DNA of 64,000 nucleotides, taken from DATFTE01 sp963840665. GTDB lineage: Bacteria; Acidobacteriota; Terriglobia; Terriglobales; Acidobacteriaceae. Under the pieces are notes generated by a model. That model searched no databases. It was not told where the DNA came from and saw only the letters and a list, made by a program, of their open reading frames with translations. Position 1 is the first letter of the stretch, and the number at the start of each line of letters is the position of its first letter. A program made the position numbers and the translations under genes. The stretch is from positions 1,029,753-1,093,752 of the forward strand of contig CAWIZO010000006.1 of NCBI GenBank assembly GCA_963840665.1. The letters run 5' to 3'. Below, piece after piece: positions 52,722 through 61,845 of the stretch.

Positions 52722-53535
52722 AGTTTTGTCCCTGAACTGCCGCCTTGGCAAACTGCGGCACCACTGGCAGCGCGCGAATCAACTCCTGCGTATACGGATG
52801 TCGCGGGTTGCGGAAGATCTCGGCGGTCTCACGGCATTCGACGATCTCTCCCGCATTCATAACCGCCACGCGTTGGCTGATAGTCGCAACTGACAAAAGG
52901 TCGTGTGAGATGTAAAGAATTCCCATCCTGAATTTCTGGCTGAGATCGCGGAATAATCGCAGGATTTCCGACTGTGTGATCAGATCAAGCGCGCTGGTGG
53001 CCTCATCCGCAATCAACAGCGAAGGGCGATGCAGTGCGGCCATGGCAATCAGCACGCGTTGCGCTTGTCCCACGCTGAGTTGCGAGGGGAAACGTCTTAG
53101 TAGTTCAGGATCGGCGGGTAGGCTAACGGTTTTCAGCGCTTCGAAGATTCGTTCGCGGCAGTCATGGTTCGTGCCACGCTTATGAACTTTCCACGCCTCT
53201 TCCATTTGCGTGCCAATGCGCAACGCGGGGTTGAGCGATGACATGGGACTCTGCAACACTAGACCGATCTCCCGTCCCCGCAGCGAGCGCATTTCACGCT
53301 CTTTCATCGCCATCAAGTCGCGGCCGTTGAGCTGAAGTGATCCTTCGGCCTTGCCGTTCTTAAGGTGCAGCAACCTTAGGATCGCCAACGCCAGCGTGCT
53401 CTTGCCGCATCCGCTCTGTCCGACTAAGCCCAGAATCTCTCCCGCGCGCATCTCGAGGGCAACGTCTCGAAGCACGCCGGGCTTGCCGGGATAGCTCACT
53501 GACAAACGGATCGAGAGCAGAGGCGAAGATTCCAT
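52720..53535 (-). CDS. oligopeptide ABC importer ATPase (DppD-like)
   Basis: A 271-residue ATPase of the dipeptide/oligopeptide importer class. Walker A GLVGQSGCGKST, Q-loop VLQSPMSSLNP, Walker B LLIADEATSALD, and the RHPYTQELIRALP end typical of DppD/OppD. The signature motif reads QLSVGQAQR, with Val in place of the first Gly of LSGGQ. The start overlaps the stop of the binding-protein gene (TGATG at 53537-53533). No second ATPase (DppF-like) is present in the operon. Confidence 0.9.
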   Translation of the reverse strand: MESSPLLSIRLSVSYPGKPGVLRDVALEMRAGEILGLVGQSGCGKSTLALAILRLLHLKNGKAEGSLQLNGRDLMAMKEREMRSLRGREIGLVLQSPMSSLNPALRIGTQMEEAWKVHKRGTNHDCRERIFEALKTVSLPADPELLRRFPSQLSVGQAQRVLIAMAALHRPSLLIADEATSALDLITQSEILRLFRDLSQKFRMGILYISHDLLSVATISQRVAVMNAGEIVECRETAEIFRNPRHPYTQELIRALPVVPQFAKAAVQGQN

Positions 53536-55157
53536 CAGTGATTCCTGGCAACCTCGCTGGTCAACGAAAGCTGGTCGATATTCCAATACACCTGTGGCCG
53601 TAGAGCCACTGGATGAACGTTGCGCACGGAAGTCGAAACTGCCGAGAGCGCATTCTTATTCACGAGGTAAATGAACGGCTCCTGCTGCCAGACAATTTCC
53701 TGAACCTTATCGAAGGATGCTTTGCGTTGGTTCGCATCAAGCGTCGACGCTTGATCCTTCATCAGCCGGTCAATCTCGGCTTCCCACTGCGTGGCAGGAG
53801 TCTTCTGGCTCGGATTCCATTGGTGATTCTCAGAAGAACTCAGCCAAACGTTCATGACGGAATTCGGATCGAGATCGGTGTTGACCAGACCGAGAAGGCA
53901 GGATTCATAATCGAAAGTTCGCGTCATGCGCTCGATAAGAGAAGGGAAGTCGAGTGTGACCACATTCAGCTTGATGCCGATGCCGGAAAGATCCTGCTGC
54001 ATCATCGTCGCCATGCGTTCGCGATACTTGTTCCCCGCGTTGGTGATGATCGAGAACTCGACAGCGTGTCCGTCGCGATCGCGCAAGGTGTCTCCTTGCA
54101 TGCGGAAGCCGTCCTGCGCCAGCAACTGCAGCGCGGCTTTCTGATCGAAGGGATGGGGCTGCAGTTTGGCGTTGAACCAGAACTTGTTGGCAGGAGAGAC
54201 TGGTCCGATTGCAGCTTGCGCATGGCCGCGGAATGCGATGCGGGCCATATCGCCGCGGTTGATTGATTCCGAAATCGCGTGACGGAAGTTGGTCGACGTG
54301 AACCAGGCTTTCTTGTATGCCGGAAGCGGCGAGTTCGGTACTTGATTGAACCACATGAATTCGGTGTCTAGTGAAACGCCGGCATCGTGAGCCATCGCGG
54401 GATCGGTGCTCGCCAGTTTGTCGAAGTACTCGGCATCGAGCGAATTGATAAAGTCGATTTCGCCGTGAGTCAGGCGAACCATCTCGATATCGCGATTCTG
54501 TTGGATATCGAGGCGGATGGAGTCGATGTAAGGCAACTGGCGCCCGTTGGCATCGTGCTTCCAGTAGTTGGGATTGCGTTTAAGAACGATGTATGCGCCT
54601 GCTTTGTTCTCAGCGACGACGTAGGGACCAAGCACAGCCATCTCTTTCAGCGGAGAGGTGGCTGACATGATGGCGACCTGGTCGAAAAGTTTATCGAGGC
54701 CCGAGATCGGAGCTGGGAAGGTGATGGCCACGCGATCTTTCGCAAGCACGCGAGTCTCGACCTTACCATCGCCCGAGCGGAAGGAGTCGCCGGTTGGCGA
54801 GTGCATGGCTGGGTCCATCAGTTGCTGCATGGTGAATGCCACGTCCGCGGCTGAAAACTGCGTGCCATCCGAGAAGCGCAAGTCCTTTCGCAGCTGGAAA
54901 GTAATGGTCTTTCCGCTATCCGTGATCTTCCACGACGTCGCCAGCTCGGGTTCCACTTCCTGCGTCTGGCGATTGACCCGCATGAGCACGCCACCGGTCA
55001 GATAGCGGATGGTCTCAGAGGAATCATCCTCCATGAGCACAGGATTGAAAGTCTTCGGCTCCGAATGCAGACAGAAGCGAAGTTCGCCACCGGCCTGAGC
55101 CAGAGCGCTGGACACGACGAAAAAGGCAAACACGATTGCTGCGAAAAGTTTTTTCAT
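53535..55157 (-). CDS. oligopeptide ABC importer substrate-binding protein
   Basis: A 540-residue SBP_bac_5 (family 5) periplasmic peptide-binding protein. Signal peptide KKLFAAIVFAFFVVSSALAQ, then GELRFCLHSEPKTFNP, LATSWKITDSGKTITFQLRK and DLRFSDGTQFSAADVAFTM, all family landmarks. It contains a single Cys near the mature N-terminus but no lipobox. Overlaps the permease gene upstream by 4 nt. Ligand is likely a peptide; nickel or other ligands of this family cannot be excluded. Confidence 0.93.
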   Translation of the reverse strand: MKKLFAAIVFAFFVVSSALAQAGGELRFCLHSEPKTFNPVLMEDDSSETIRYLTGGVLMRVNRQTQEVEPELATSWKITDSGKTITFQLRKDLRFSDGTQFSAADVAFTMQQLMDPAMHSPTGDSFRSGDGKVETRVLAKDRVAITFPAPISGLDKLFDQVAIMSATSPLKEMAVLGPYVVAENKAGAYIVLKRNPNYWKHDANGRQLPYIDSIRLDIQQNRDIEMVRLTHGEIDFINSLDAEYFDKLASTDPAMAHDAGVSLDTEFMWFNQVPNSPLPAYKKAWFTSTNFRHAISESINRGDMARIAFRGHAQAAIGPVSPANKFWFNAKLQPHPFDQKAALQLLAQDGFRMQGDTLRDRDGHAVEFSIITNAGNKYRERMATMMQQDLSGIGIKLNVVTLDFPSLIERMTRTFDYESCLLGLVNTDLDPNSVMNVWLSSSENHQWNPSQKTPATQWEAEIDRLMKDQASTLDANQRKASFDKVQEIVWQQEPFIYLVNKNALSAVSTSVRNVHPVALRPQVYWNIDQLSLTSEVARNH

Positions 55158-55960
55158 GCGGGCAACTCCTGCTTAGTTAAGACCAGATGGAAACTGCTGA
55201 CGACCACGATGAACAAAATTAGGGGGACAAACTGCCACGGCTGGGTTGAGCCGGACGAAAAGCTCTCCAGTTCGCGCAGAAGGCTGCCCCACGAAGGCAG
55301 AGGCTCGGCAACGCCTAAGCCAAGAATGCCAAGATTGGCTTCGGTCAGGATGAACACCGGAATCGAGATCCAAAACTGCGCGAATAGAATCGGTTTGAGA
55401 TTCGGAATGAGGTGTCGCCACAGGAGACGAAAGCCGCTGCTTCCTGAGGCACGGGCCAGTAAGACGAAGTCCGACTGAGAGAACGTTCGCGCGTCGGCAC
55501 AAATGACGCGAGCCGCTCCCGCCCAACCCAGGCAGCCCAGCAAGGCAAATGTAATTACCACCGATGTCATGGGCGCGACATTCAGCGGCAAGATCGCGCG
55601 CACCGTGATCAGTAGAAATAACCAGGGCAGCGACAGGAAGAGGTCCGTGGCGGCCATCACAATGCGTTCCGTCCAGCCGCCAACAAATCCGGCGAAGCCG
55701 CCGATCAGCCCAGCGAGCAAGCTGGAAAGCAGCGCAGCGGCCGGAGCCAAAAGCAGCGAGACGCGAGTTCCATAGAGCACGCGGGAGAAGCGATCCCTTC
55801 CGAGATCATCGGTGCCCAGAGAATGCTGATGGGATGGCGCGGCATTCGGCAGATCCCGAAATTGGTGTGCGTAAGGCGCGGGCGCCAGAAAGTTTGCCAG
55901 CAGGCAAGCGGCTGCGACCAGAACCAAAAGGCCAATCGCGATAAGGCGCGCCCAATTCAT
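55154..55960 (-). CDS. oligopeptide ABC importer permease (DppC-like)
   Basis: A 268-residue permease. The N-terminal start with AAACLLANFLAP and HSLGTDDLGRDRFSRVLYG is diagnostic of DppC/OppC; the EAA-like loop is DFVLLARASGSSGFRLLWRH, with ILTEANLGILGLGVAEPLPS. About six helices. Overlaps both neighbours by 4 nt. Works with the DppB-like permease, binding protein and ATPase. Confidence 0.93.
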   Translation of the reverse strand: MNWARLIAIGLLVLVAAACLLANFLAPAPYAHQFRDLPNAAPSHQHSLGTDDLGRDRFSRVLYGTRVSLLLAPAAALLSSLLAGLIGGFAGFVGGWTERIVMAATDLFLSLPWLFLLITVRAILPLNVAPMTSVVITFALLGCLGWAGAARVICADARTFSQSDFVLLARASGSSGFRLLWRHLIPNLKPILFAQFWISIPVFILTEANLGILGLGVAEPLPSWGSLLRELESFSSGSTQPWQFVPLILFIVVVSSFHLVLTKQELPA

Positions 55961-56808
55961 GCTTCACCTGTCCGAAAGTATTGGCCGGCAAGGTCAGAGG
56001 CAGAATTGGCAAGAAGCGTGACCAGGGTCACGATCATGGTGAGGTTGACGAGCAATTCCACGTCGCGCCCCAAGGCGGCTTTCCATGCGAGTTGCCCGAT
56101 CCCTGGAAGATCGCAGAGTGCCTCTACTGGAATCGCGGCGGCAAATGCCAGGCTGAGTGAGACTCCAGCAAGGGCCACAAGCTGAGGCGCAGCAGTTGGC
56201 AGAATGTGCCACGCCAGCACGCGCATGTTCCCCAATCCTTTGGCCCGGGCCGTAAGGACATGAGGCAAAGAGGAACTGCGAGCGAGCAGGCTCCGCGAGT
56301 AACGGAACACCTTCGGGAAGACCACCAGACTCAGCAGTAAACGGGCCGGCACTTGTTCGAGCACGAACAGTAAGGCCAACACTGCGGCGGGAACGCACAG
56401 CAACAAGCTGACCAGCAGATTAGAGAGTGTGTCGAGCAACCATGCACGCGACATTACGACAGCGATCGCCAAGGGAAGAGCGAGGCTCCATCCCACAAGA
56501 AGTCCCAACCCCACTGACTTCAAAGTCTCCGGAAACCGTTCTGCCAGAAGTTGCGATACCGGACGCTGCAACGTGCGTGAAACTCCCAGATCGCCGTGCA
56601 GAATGTGGCCAAGATAGCGAGAGTAGAAAGCGAAAAGATTGCGGTCGTGTTCTTGTGCATCCCGCATGGCTTGAACGCTCTGGTTGTTCAGGCGGGTATC
56701 GAGTTCCTCTTCGTCCACCCCAAACCCCGGAGCAAAGCGGACGAGCGTCGCGCCGAGAAATCCCCCCAGCAGAACGACGATCAGGATCTTGCCCGCGAGT
56801 TTTGCCAA
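55957..56808 (-). CDS. oligopeptide ABC importer permease (DppB-like)
   Basis: A 283-residue permease. The periplasmic region FYSRYLGHILHGDLGVSRTL and VSQLLAERFPETLKSVGLGL are diagnostic of DppB/OppB; the EAA-like loop is HVLTARAKGLGNMRVLAWHI and the end ALCDLPGIGQLAWKAALGRD. The frame's first usual start is TTG 56808, without a well-spaced Shine-Dalgarno; GGAG lies 7 nt before an in-frame CTG three codons upstream. First gene of the importer operon, 41 nt after the HD-GYP gene. Confidence 0.9.
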   Translation of the reverse strand: MAKLAGKILIVVLLGGFLGATLVRFAPGFGVDEEELDTRLNNQSVQAMRDAQEHDRNLFAFYSRYLGHILHGDLGVSRTLQRPVSQLLAERFPETLKSVGLGLLVGWSLALPLAIAVVMSRAWLLDTLSNLLVSLLLCVPAAVLALLFVLEQVPARLLLSLVVFPKVFRYSRSLLARSSSLPHVLTARAKGLGNMRVLAWHILPTAAPQLVALAGVSLSLAFAAAIPVEALCDLPGIGQLAWKAALGRDVELLVNLTMIVTLVTLLANSASDLAGQYFRTGEA

Positions 56809-56848
56809 GGTCGACAGCGTCTGTCTCCAATGCGTGAAGGTGAACCGC

Positions 56849-59620
56849 CTACTGGTTCTGCAGCTTCGAGAAGTAGCGGTTGTCGTAGAACATGGTCGTG
56901 TTATGGACGTATTCCAGGATGCGATGCATCCGGTCGCGGTCCTCGCGGTTCATTTCGTTGAACTGGACGGCAACACCCGAACCGGGGTCGATACGAACCA
57001 CGGCTCCTTCAGTCTGAAGTTTGCCGTCATCGATCGAGAAAATAAGTTTCAGCTTGCTGCCGATGGGCAAGATCGCACTGGTTTCCACGAAGCAACCGGC
57101 CAGACTGATGTTCGTAAGATTGCCAAGCAAGGGCGTCCCTTCACTCGGCTGCAATTCGATCGTCACCCGGCACTTCATCCGCGGATACACACGCCGATTC
57201 TTGCGCGACGGTTGCTGTTGCTTCTCGATGTACATGCGCCGATCGGCTTCGGCGAGCAATTCTTCGGCGTCGCGACCGTCTTCCGGATAGAGTGCCTGAC
57301 CGATGCTGAGCGACAAAATATCTTCCTGGCAGACATCGCGCCCGGCCTGCTTGGCCAGTTCGCGCAGACTCTCCGATTTCTTTGCCACCGCGTCTGGCGG
57401 TAGACCCGGGGCAACAACGACGAATTCGTCTCCGCCCATGCGCGCGACGTAGTCATACTCGCGGCAGGTTTCCTTCAGGGCCTGGGCGAAAAGCCTCAGA
57501 ACGCGATTGCCCTCCAGGTGGCCGAAGCGGTCGTTGATCTGCTTGAACCCGTCCATGTCACAGACCATGACAGTCAGGGTAGAGGTGTCACGCTTGCACC
57601 GTGCCAATTCGCGATCTAGCTGCAGGAAGAGCGAGCGTGCGTTGGGAAGGCCGGTAAGGTAGTCGGTGGTCGCCGAGCTTTCCGCTTGTTCATACTTCAG
57701 TGCATTCTCAATCGCCAGGGCCATTTTCGAGCTGATGGCGAGCAGAATGCGTAAATGATCAGAGGTGAAATTGTCCCGTTCCGCGTGATAGAGCGCGAGC
57801 ACGCCAACGACGCCGGCTAATCCTTCGAGCGGAATCGCCAACGCCGACCGCAAGGTGCTGAACTTTGTCGGATCGTTCAGATATCCCGGCTCGACCGACG
57901 GATTGCCATTGATGATTGGTTTGCGGTTCTGCGCCACCCATCCCGAAAGCCCTTGACCAAGCGGGATACGCAGCGACGCGAATAGGCGGAAGTTATCTCC
58001 GTTGACGTATTCAGGAATCAGTTCGGTCCCGCGCTTCACGTAGATTGCGATCGCATCGTAGGGCACCAGGCGCCGAAGCTTTAGCGAGAACACCGACAGG
58101 GTTTCGCCCAGGCTGAGCGAAGCGCCCAGATCCTGGCTGAGTTCGAATAAGGTTTGCGCTTCCTGGCGCGCTGCCGCGATCGACGAAAGGAACGTAGCTT
58201 CCTGCCCGGGAGCGTCTTTCACCGTGGCGTCTTCAAAGCCTGCGTCGGGCGCGGTTCCGCGCTCCACGCGAACTTCCGTCGACAACTTAAACGCAACGTC
58301 GTGTCCGAACTGCGCCTGCACGACTTTCTCTAAATCGAGATAACGCTTCTGCAGAATTGCAACCACTTTCGGATCGAACGATTTACCCGATTCTTTGATG
58401 AGCCGTTGCATTACTTCTTCCAGCGGCAACGCCCGGCGGTACTGGCGATCCGAAGCCAGCGCATCCAGATAGTCGACTGTGGAAAGAATGCGGGCGCCGA
58501 TAGGAATCTCTTCTCCACGCAGGCCGAACGGGTAGCCGGAACCGTCCCAGCGCTCGTGGTGAGCCCGCACGATCGGCACGACTGGATAAGGAAAGCGCAC
58601 GCGCTCCAGAATCTCCGCGCCCACTACCGGATGGATCTTCATTTTCTCGAACTCTTCCGGAGTAAGGCGGCCGGGCTTCGAAATGATGTGCTCCGGCACG
58701 GCCAGCTTGCCGATATCGTGCAACAGCGCGGCGGCGTGCAGAGCTTCCATCTCGTCGGGGGTCACACCCAGCTCTTTGGCCACTTCGATGGCGTAGACGC
58801 GCACCCGCTGCAGGTGATCGTGGGTCGTGTGATCTTTCGCTTCAATCGCCAGCGCGAGCGCCTCAATCGTCCGGAGATGCAGGTTGGCCATCTCTTCGAC
58901 GTGCCGCTTCTCGTCTTCAAGCTTGCCAAGGTAAAGGCGGTAAGAGCGATAGATTAGGTAGATGACGGGAACGATGAGCAGTGAGGTCTGCCACTCGTAC
59001 TTTTGGTTGAACCAGCCGACTACGCCGGCAATGCCGGCACCCACAAGGTAGTAGGGAAACGACCAGAAGTAGCACTCTACCCAAATGTTATTGAGGGACT
59101 TGTGCTCGGTGAGCGCGATAACCGTGGCAATCGATCCAGTGTTGGCGACAAAGTAGACCGAGGCAGCCACAACCAGCAGCACTGTGTGGTTGGTGATTTC
59201 GTTCTGCAGGAAGGGAAGGTGATACACCGCCCACGCGGTCGCGATCGAAAGCGCGCTCGCGCAGATGTTGAAAGTCACCTGGATCGCGCTCGGCCGGTCG
59301 CGATAAAAACACTGCACCAGGATCGCGGCTGTCCCCAGCACCAGGGTCTCGGCGAAGCTCAGCTCCAGCACGCCTAACAGGATGAACAGGAAATTCACCG
59401 ACATGGTGCCGGTGATGCCAGGCAGGTTCACTTTCAGCCGCGACGCCAGCAAAGCTACCAGCAGGTAGCAAACAAATTTGCTGATATTCCGGCTGCTCGG
59501 ATTGATCGCCCCATAGAGGAGCGCACCCGTGCCCGCGATGACGACAAGGCTGATAAACACCTTGGCGCCTGCGGTCATGTCTCTCCAAGACTGAGAGCGA
59601 CCTGCCATGTCCCTCCACAC
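56849..59620 (-). CDS. membrane HD-GYP / GAF / GGDEF / PilZ c-di-GMP protein
   Basis: A 923-residue signalling protein. N-terminal MASE-like region of about 7-8 helices (residues 20-230); HD-GYP phosphodiesterase (LLHDIGKLAVP, then HHERWDGSGYP); GAF domain (about 480-640); GGDEF cyclase with ARMGGDEFVVV and an intact inhibitory RxxD (REYD, 5 residues before); C-terminal PilZ (RRVYPRMKCRVTIELQ, TNISLAGCFVE). All catalytic motifs look intact, so it could both make and break c-di-GMP and sense it. GTG start at 59620; ATG at 59608 or 59578 are alternatives. The peptide importer operon follows after 41 nt. Confidence 0.93.
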   Translation of the reverse strand: MWRDMAGRSQSWRDMTAGAKVFISLVVIAGTGALLYGAINPSSRNISKFVCYLLVALLASRLKVNLPGITGTMSVNFLFILLGVLELSFAETLVLGTAAILVQCFYRDRPSAIQVTFNICASALSIATAWAVYHLPFLQNEITNHTVLLVVAASVYFVANTGSIATVIALTEHKSLNNIWVECYFWSFPYYLVGAGIAGVVGWFNQKYEWQTSLLIVPVIYLIYRSYRLYLGKLEDEKRHVEEMANLHLRTIEALALAIEAKDHTTHDHLQRVRVYAIEVAKELGVTPDEMEALHAAALLHDIGKLAVPEHIISKPGRLTPEEFEKMKIHPVVGAEILERVRFPYPVVPIVRAHHERWDGSGYPFGLRGEEIPIGARILSTVDYLDALASDRQYRRALPLEEVMQRLIKESGKSFDPKVVAILQKRYLDLEKVVQAQFGHDVAFKLSTEVRVERGTAPDAGFEDATVKDAPGQEATFLSSIAAARQEAQTLFELSQDLGASLSLGETLSVFSLKLRRLVPYDAIAIYVKRGTELIPEYVNGDNFRLFASLRIPLGQGLSGWVAQNRKPIINGNPSVEPGYLNDPTKFSTLRSALAIPLEGLAGVVGVLALYHAERDNFTSDHLRILLAISSKMALAIENALKYEQAESSATTDYLTGLPNARSLFLQLDRELARCKRDTSTLTVMVCDMDGFKQINDRFGHLEGNRVLRLFAQALKETCREYDYVARMGGDEFVVVAPGLPPDAVAKKSESLRELAKQAGRDVCQEDILSLSIGQALYPEDGRDAEELLAEADRRMYIEKQQQPSRKNRRVYPRMKCRVTIELQPSEGTPLLGNLTNISLAGCFVETSAILPIGSKLKLIFSIDDGKLQTEGAVVRIDPGSGVAVQFNEMNREDRDRMHRILEYVHNTTMFYDNRYFSKLQNQ

Positions 59621-60016
59621 TTCTTACTAGCTGGCCCTTGGGGGAGCAATTTCTGAGGGTTGAACCTACATTGATATCAGCTAAGGTTATTGACAACAAT
59701 CAGTTACGGGAATTTTCCCAAACTTTGGTAATGCCGTTTGGTCCCTGTCGTCAGGGCCCTGGAAGGCGTTCCCCAAGGACAACCTGTCCTCTGCAGGCCT
59801 CCTAGTGCTAACACCTTATAGGACATTGGTTTAGCCGGTCGCTCGGACACGTAACGGAGAGTTGGATGAGGACAAGCTGTCCCTGGCAAAATCTGCTGAT
59901 CCAAAAATATGTTTAATGTAATCAATTATTTACGGGGGATTCACCATTGGACTCGTACCTGCACTTGTCATCCCGACTCGACTTCCCCGAAAAGTCTGGG
60001 CAGGTTGGAGACTTCA
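59621..60016. promoter_or_regulatory. divergent control region with GGACA-N3-TGTCC palindromes
   Basis: 395 nt between the divergent c-di-GMP protein and subtilase genes. AGGACA-ACC-TGTCCT (59776-59790) and GGACA-AGC-TGTCC (59870-59882) are perfect palindromes with the same 5-nt arm and 3-nt spacer; two single GGACA half-sites lie between (59821-59825, 59845-59849), in the same orientation and 24-25 nt apart from each other and from the second palindrome. CCCTG-TCGT-CAGGG (59743-59756) is another hairpin. The layout suggests cooperative binding of a dimeric regulator. No sigma-54 promoter found. Confidence 0.5.
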
Positions 60017-61792
60017 ATGAGGCAGGGCGCTGAGAACGGCAAGCAGAGTTTCACTCGACCCGCAGCCCGCATGGGCGAGTGGACACTCGCTCTCACTGTA
60101 TTTCTTCTCTTAGGGCTGGGGATTGGCTCGGCGCAAATGAAAGTGGCCGAGGGAGGAGCCGCGATTCCATGGGGACACAAGGTTGCTCCTGAGGTCGCGT
60201 CTCTTTTGCGGAAGGGTCCGTCGTCCAGTCAGCCTGTTGAAGTCATCGTCCAGTTTAAACACGCTCCTATGGCCAGCACTCTTCAGCGCATGGCCAAGTT
60301 CGGTGGTGTGAACAAACAGAAATTCAGCCTGATCCCCGGCGGGGTTTTTCATGTGCCCGCGAATCGCTTAGCGGCACTTGCGGCCGATCCCGAAGTTGCT
60401 TATGTCTCTCCGAATCGGCCCCTGAGTCCCGCGTCAGATTTCACCGAAGCGACTGTGGGCGCGAACGTCGCCCAGAGTTACGGGCTTGACGGGACGGGAG
60501 TCACTATCGCCGTTATCGATAGCGGTATCAGCGACCACCCGGATCTTCATGATCCAGCTTCGGGCCAGTCGCGCGTGATCTATAGCCAGAGCTTCGTTCC
60601 CGGCACCGACACCAACGATCACTACGGACACGGCACGCACGTAGCAGGCATTCTCGCCGGCAACGCTTCGCAATCGGGCGGGTTGGGAGCTCCGCACGCG
60701 ATCTACGGAGTCGCTCCGCATGTCAGCCTGGTCAACCTGAAGGTGCTCGACAGCAACGGCAGCGGCCAGGATTCTTATGTGATTGCCGCTATTCAGCAGG
60801 CGATCGCTCTCAAGAGCACTTACAACATTCAAGTCATCAATCTCTCGCTCGGCCGTGCCGTTTATGAGAGCTACCAGCAGGATCCTCTCTGCCAGGCCGT
60901 TGAAGCGGCGTGGAATTCAGGAATCGTAGTGGTGGTGGCGGCTGGCAATCTTGGCCGCGATAACGACTACGGCACGCACGGGTACGGACTAATCGGAGCG
61001 CCCGGCAACGACCCCTATGTGATTACGGTTGGCGCGATGAACTCCATGGGGACGCCGTCGAAGAGCGACGATGTAATTACCACCTACAGCTCGAAAGGCC
61101 CCAGCGCCATCGATCACGTGATCAAGCCCGACGTGGTTGCGCCGGGTAATCGCATCGCCTCGCTGCTGGTTCCGGGGAGCACGCTCGATCAGGAATTTCC
61201 AACCAACGAAGTTGCGCCGAATACGTATGGCGGCTCGCCTTGGGCCAACCGCTCCTATTTCATTCTCAGCGGCACCAGCATGGCAACGCCGGTAGTAACT
61301 GGCGCTGCAGCTTTGTTGCTGGAAGCGAACCCGGGTGCGACTCCCGATACAATCAAAGCGCGCCTGATGAAAACCGCGGATAAGACATTCCCGGTTTCGA
61401 CGCCGCTCATGGTCAACGGCGTCCTTACGACTTATCAATACGACGTCTTCACCGTGGGATCTGGCTATCTGAACATTCCGAATGCTCTAGCGAACCAGGA
61501 CCCGGTCCAAGGGACTGCGCTCTCGCCCATCGCCGTGATGAATTCTTTAGGAACCGCGACCTTGGTGGCTGATCCATCGTCAGTTTGGAGCAACTCAGTG
61601 ATTTGGGGCAACTCCGTGATCTGGGGCAATTGCCTGCTCAGCGGCAGCTCGGTGATCTGGGGTAACTCGGTGATTTGGGGCAACTCCACTATGAGCGGCT
61701 ACAGCGTGGTTTGGGGCAACTCCGTGATATGGGGTAACTCGGTGGGCTCCGGAAGCGACGCGATGAGCATCGATGACAACGGCGATGACTAA
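60017..61792 (+). CDS. secreted subtilase (S8) with SVIWGN-repeat tail
   Basis: A 591-residue subtilisin-like protease. Signal peptide (WTLALTVFLLLGLGIGSAQM), I9-type propeptide (VEVIVQFKHAP, then VPANRLAALAADPEVAYVSP), catalytic domain with D168 (VAVIDSG-type IAVIDSGISDHPD), H205 (YGHGTHVAGILAG) and S421 (LSGTSMATPVVTGAA), so the triad is complete. The C-terminal tail (residues about 522-579) has six V[IV]WGN units. The frame opens at 59909, but the ATG at 60017 has TTGGAG 6 nt upstream and is preferred. Downstream are two micro-ORFs that end in the same VWG motif. Confidence 0.93.
   Translation: MRQGAENGKQSFTRPAARMGEWTLALTVFLLLGLGIGSAQMKVAEGGAAIPWGHKVAPEVASLLRKGPSSSQPVEVIVQFKHAPMASTLQRMAKFGGVNKQKFSLIPGGVFHVPANRLAALAADPEVAYVSPNRPLSPASDFTEATVGANVAQSYGLDGTGVTIAVIDSGISDHPDLHDPASGQSRVIYSQSFVPGTDTNDHYGHGTHVAGILAGNASQSGGLGAPHAIYGVAPHVSLVNLKVLDSNGSGQDSYVIAAIQQAIALKSTYNIQVINLSLGRAVYESYQQDPLCQAVEAAWNSGIVVVVAAGNLGRDNDYGTHGYGLIGAPGNDPYVITVGAMNSMGTPSKSDDVITTYSSKGPSAIDHVIKPDVVAPGNRIASLLVPGSTLDQEFPTNEVAPNTYGGSPWANRSYFILSGTSMATPVVTGAAALLLEANPGATPDTIKARLMKTADKTFPVSTPLMVNGVLTTYQYDVFTVGSGYLNIPNALANQDPVQGTALSPIAVMNSLGTATLVADPSSVWSNSVIWGNSVIWGNCLLSGSSVIWGNSVIWGNSTMSGYSVVWGNSVIWGNSVGSGSDAMSIDDNGDD
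61580..61752 (+). repeat. SVIWGN hexapeptide repeat in the subtilase tail
   Basis: Pairs of SVIWGN are separated by six-residue spacers (CLLSGS, STMSGY), so the period is six throughout: SVWSN, two SVIWGN, spacer, two SVIWGN, spacer, SVVWGN, SVIWGN, then SVGSGS. Codons vary between copies (ATT/ATC/ATA for Ile, GGC/GGT for Gly), so the repetition is kept at the protein level. The periodicity suggests a beta-solenoid or stacking tail. Confidence 0.85.
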
Positions 61793-61845
61793 GCCGGCCA
61801 GTAGCTTTTTCGAGATTCAACTTCGATAAGGAAAAAAAGGAACCA

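Noticed and set aside
59884..59900. TGGCA followed by TGCTG upstream of the subtilase as a sigma-54 promoter
   Set aside because: The GG to GC distance is 10 nt, two short of the -24/-12 spacing, so it does not fit the consensus.
60989..61438. 149-codon antisense frame in the subtilase gene
   Set aside because: Shadow frame; composition dominated by Arg, Gly and His, no start signal.
61580..61752. CRISPR or DNA-level tandem repeat
   Set aside because: The repetition is in the protein (period six codons) with synonymous variation; there are no constant repeats with unique spacers. No CRISPR array or cas gene was seen anywhere in the window.
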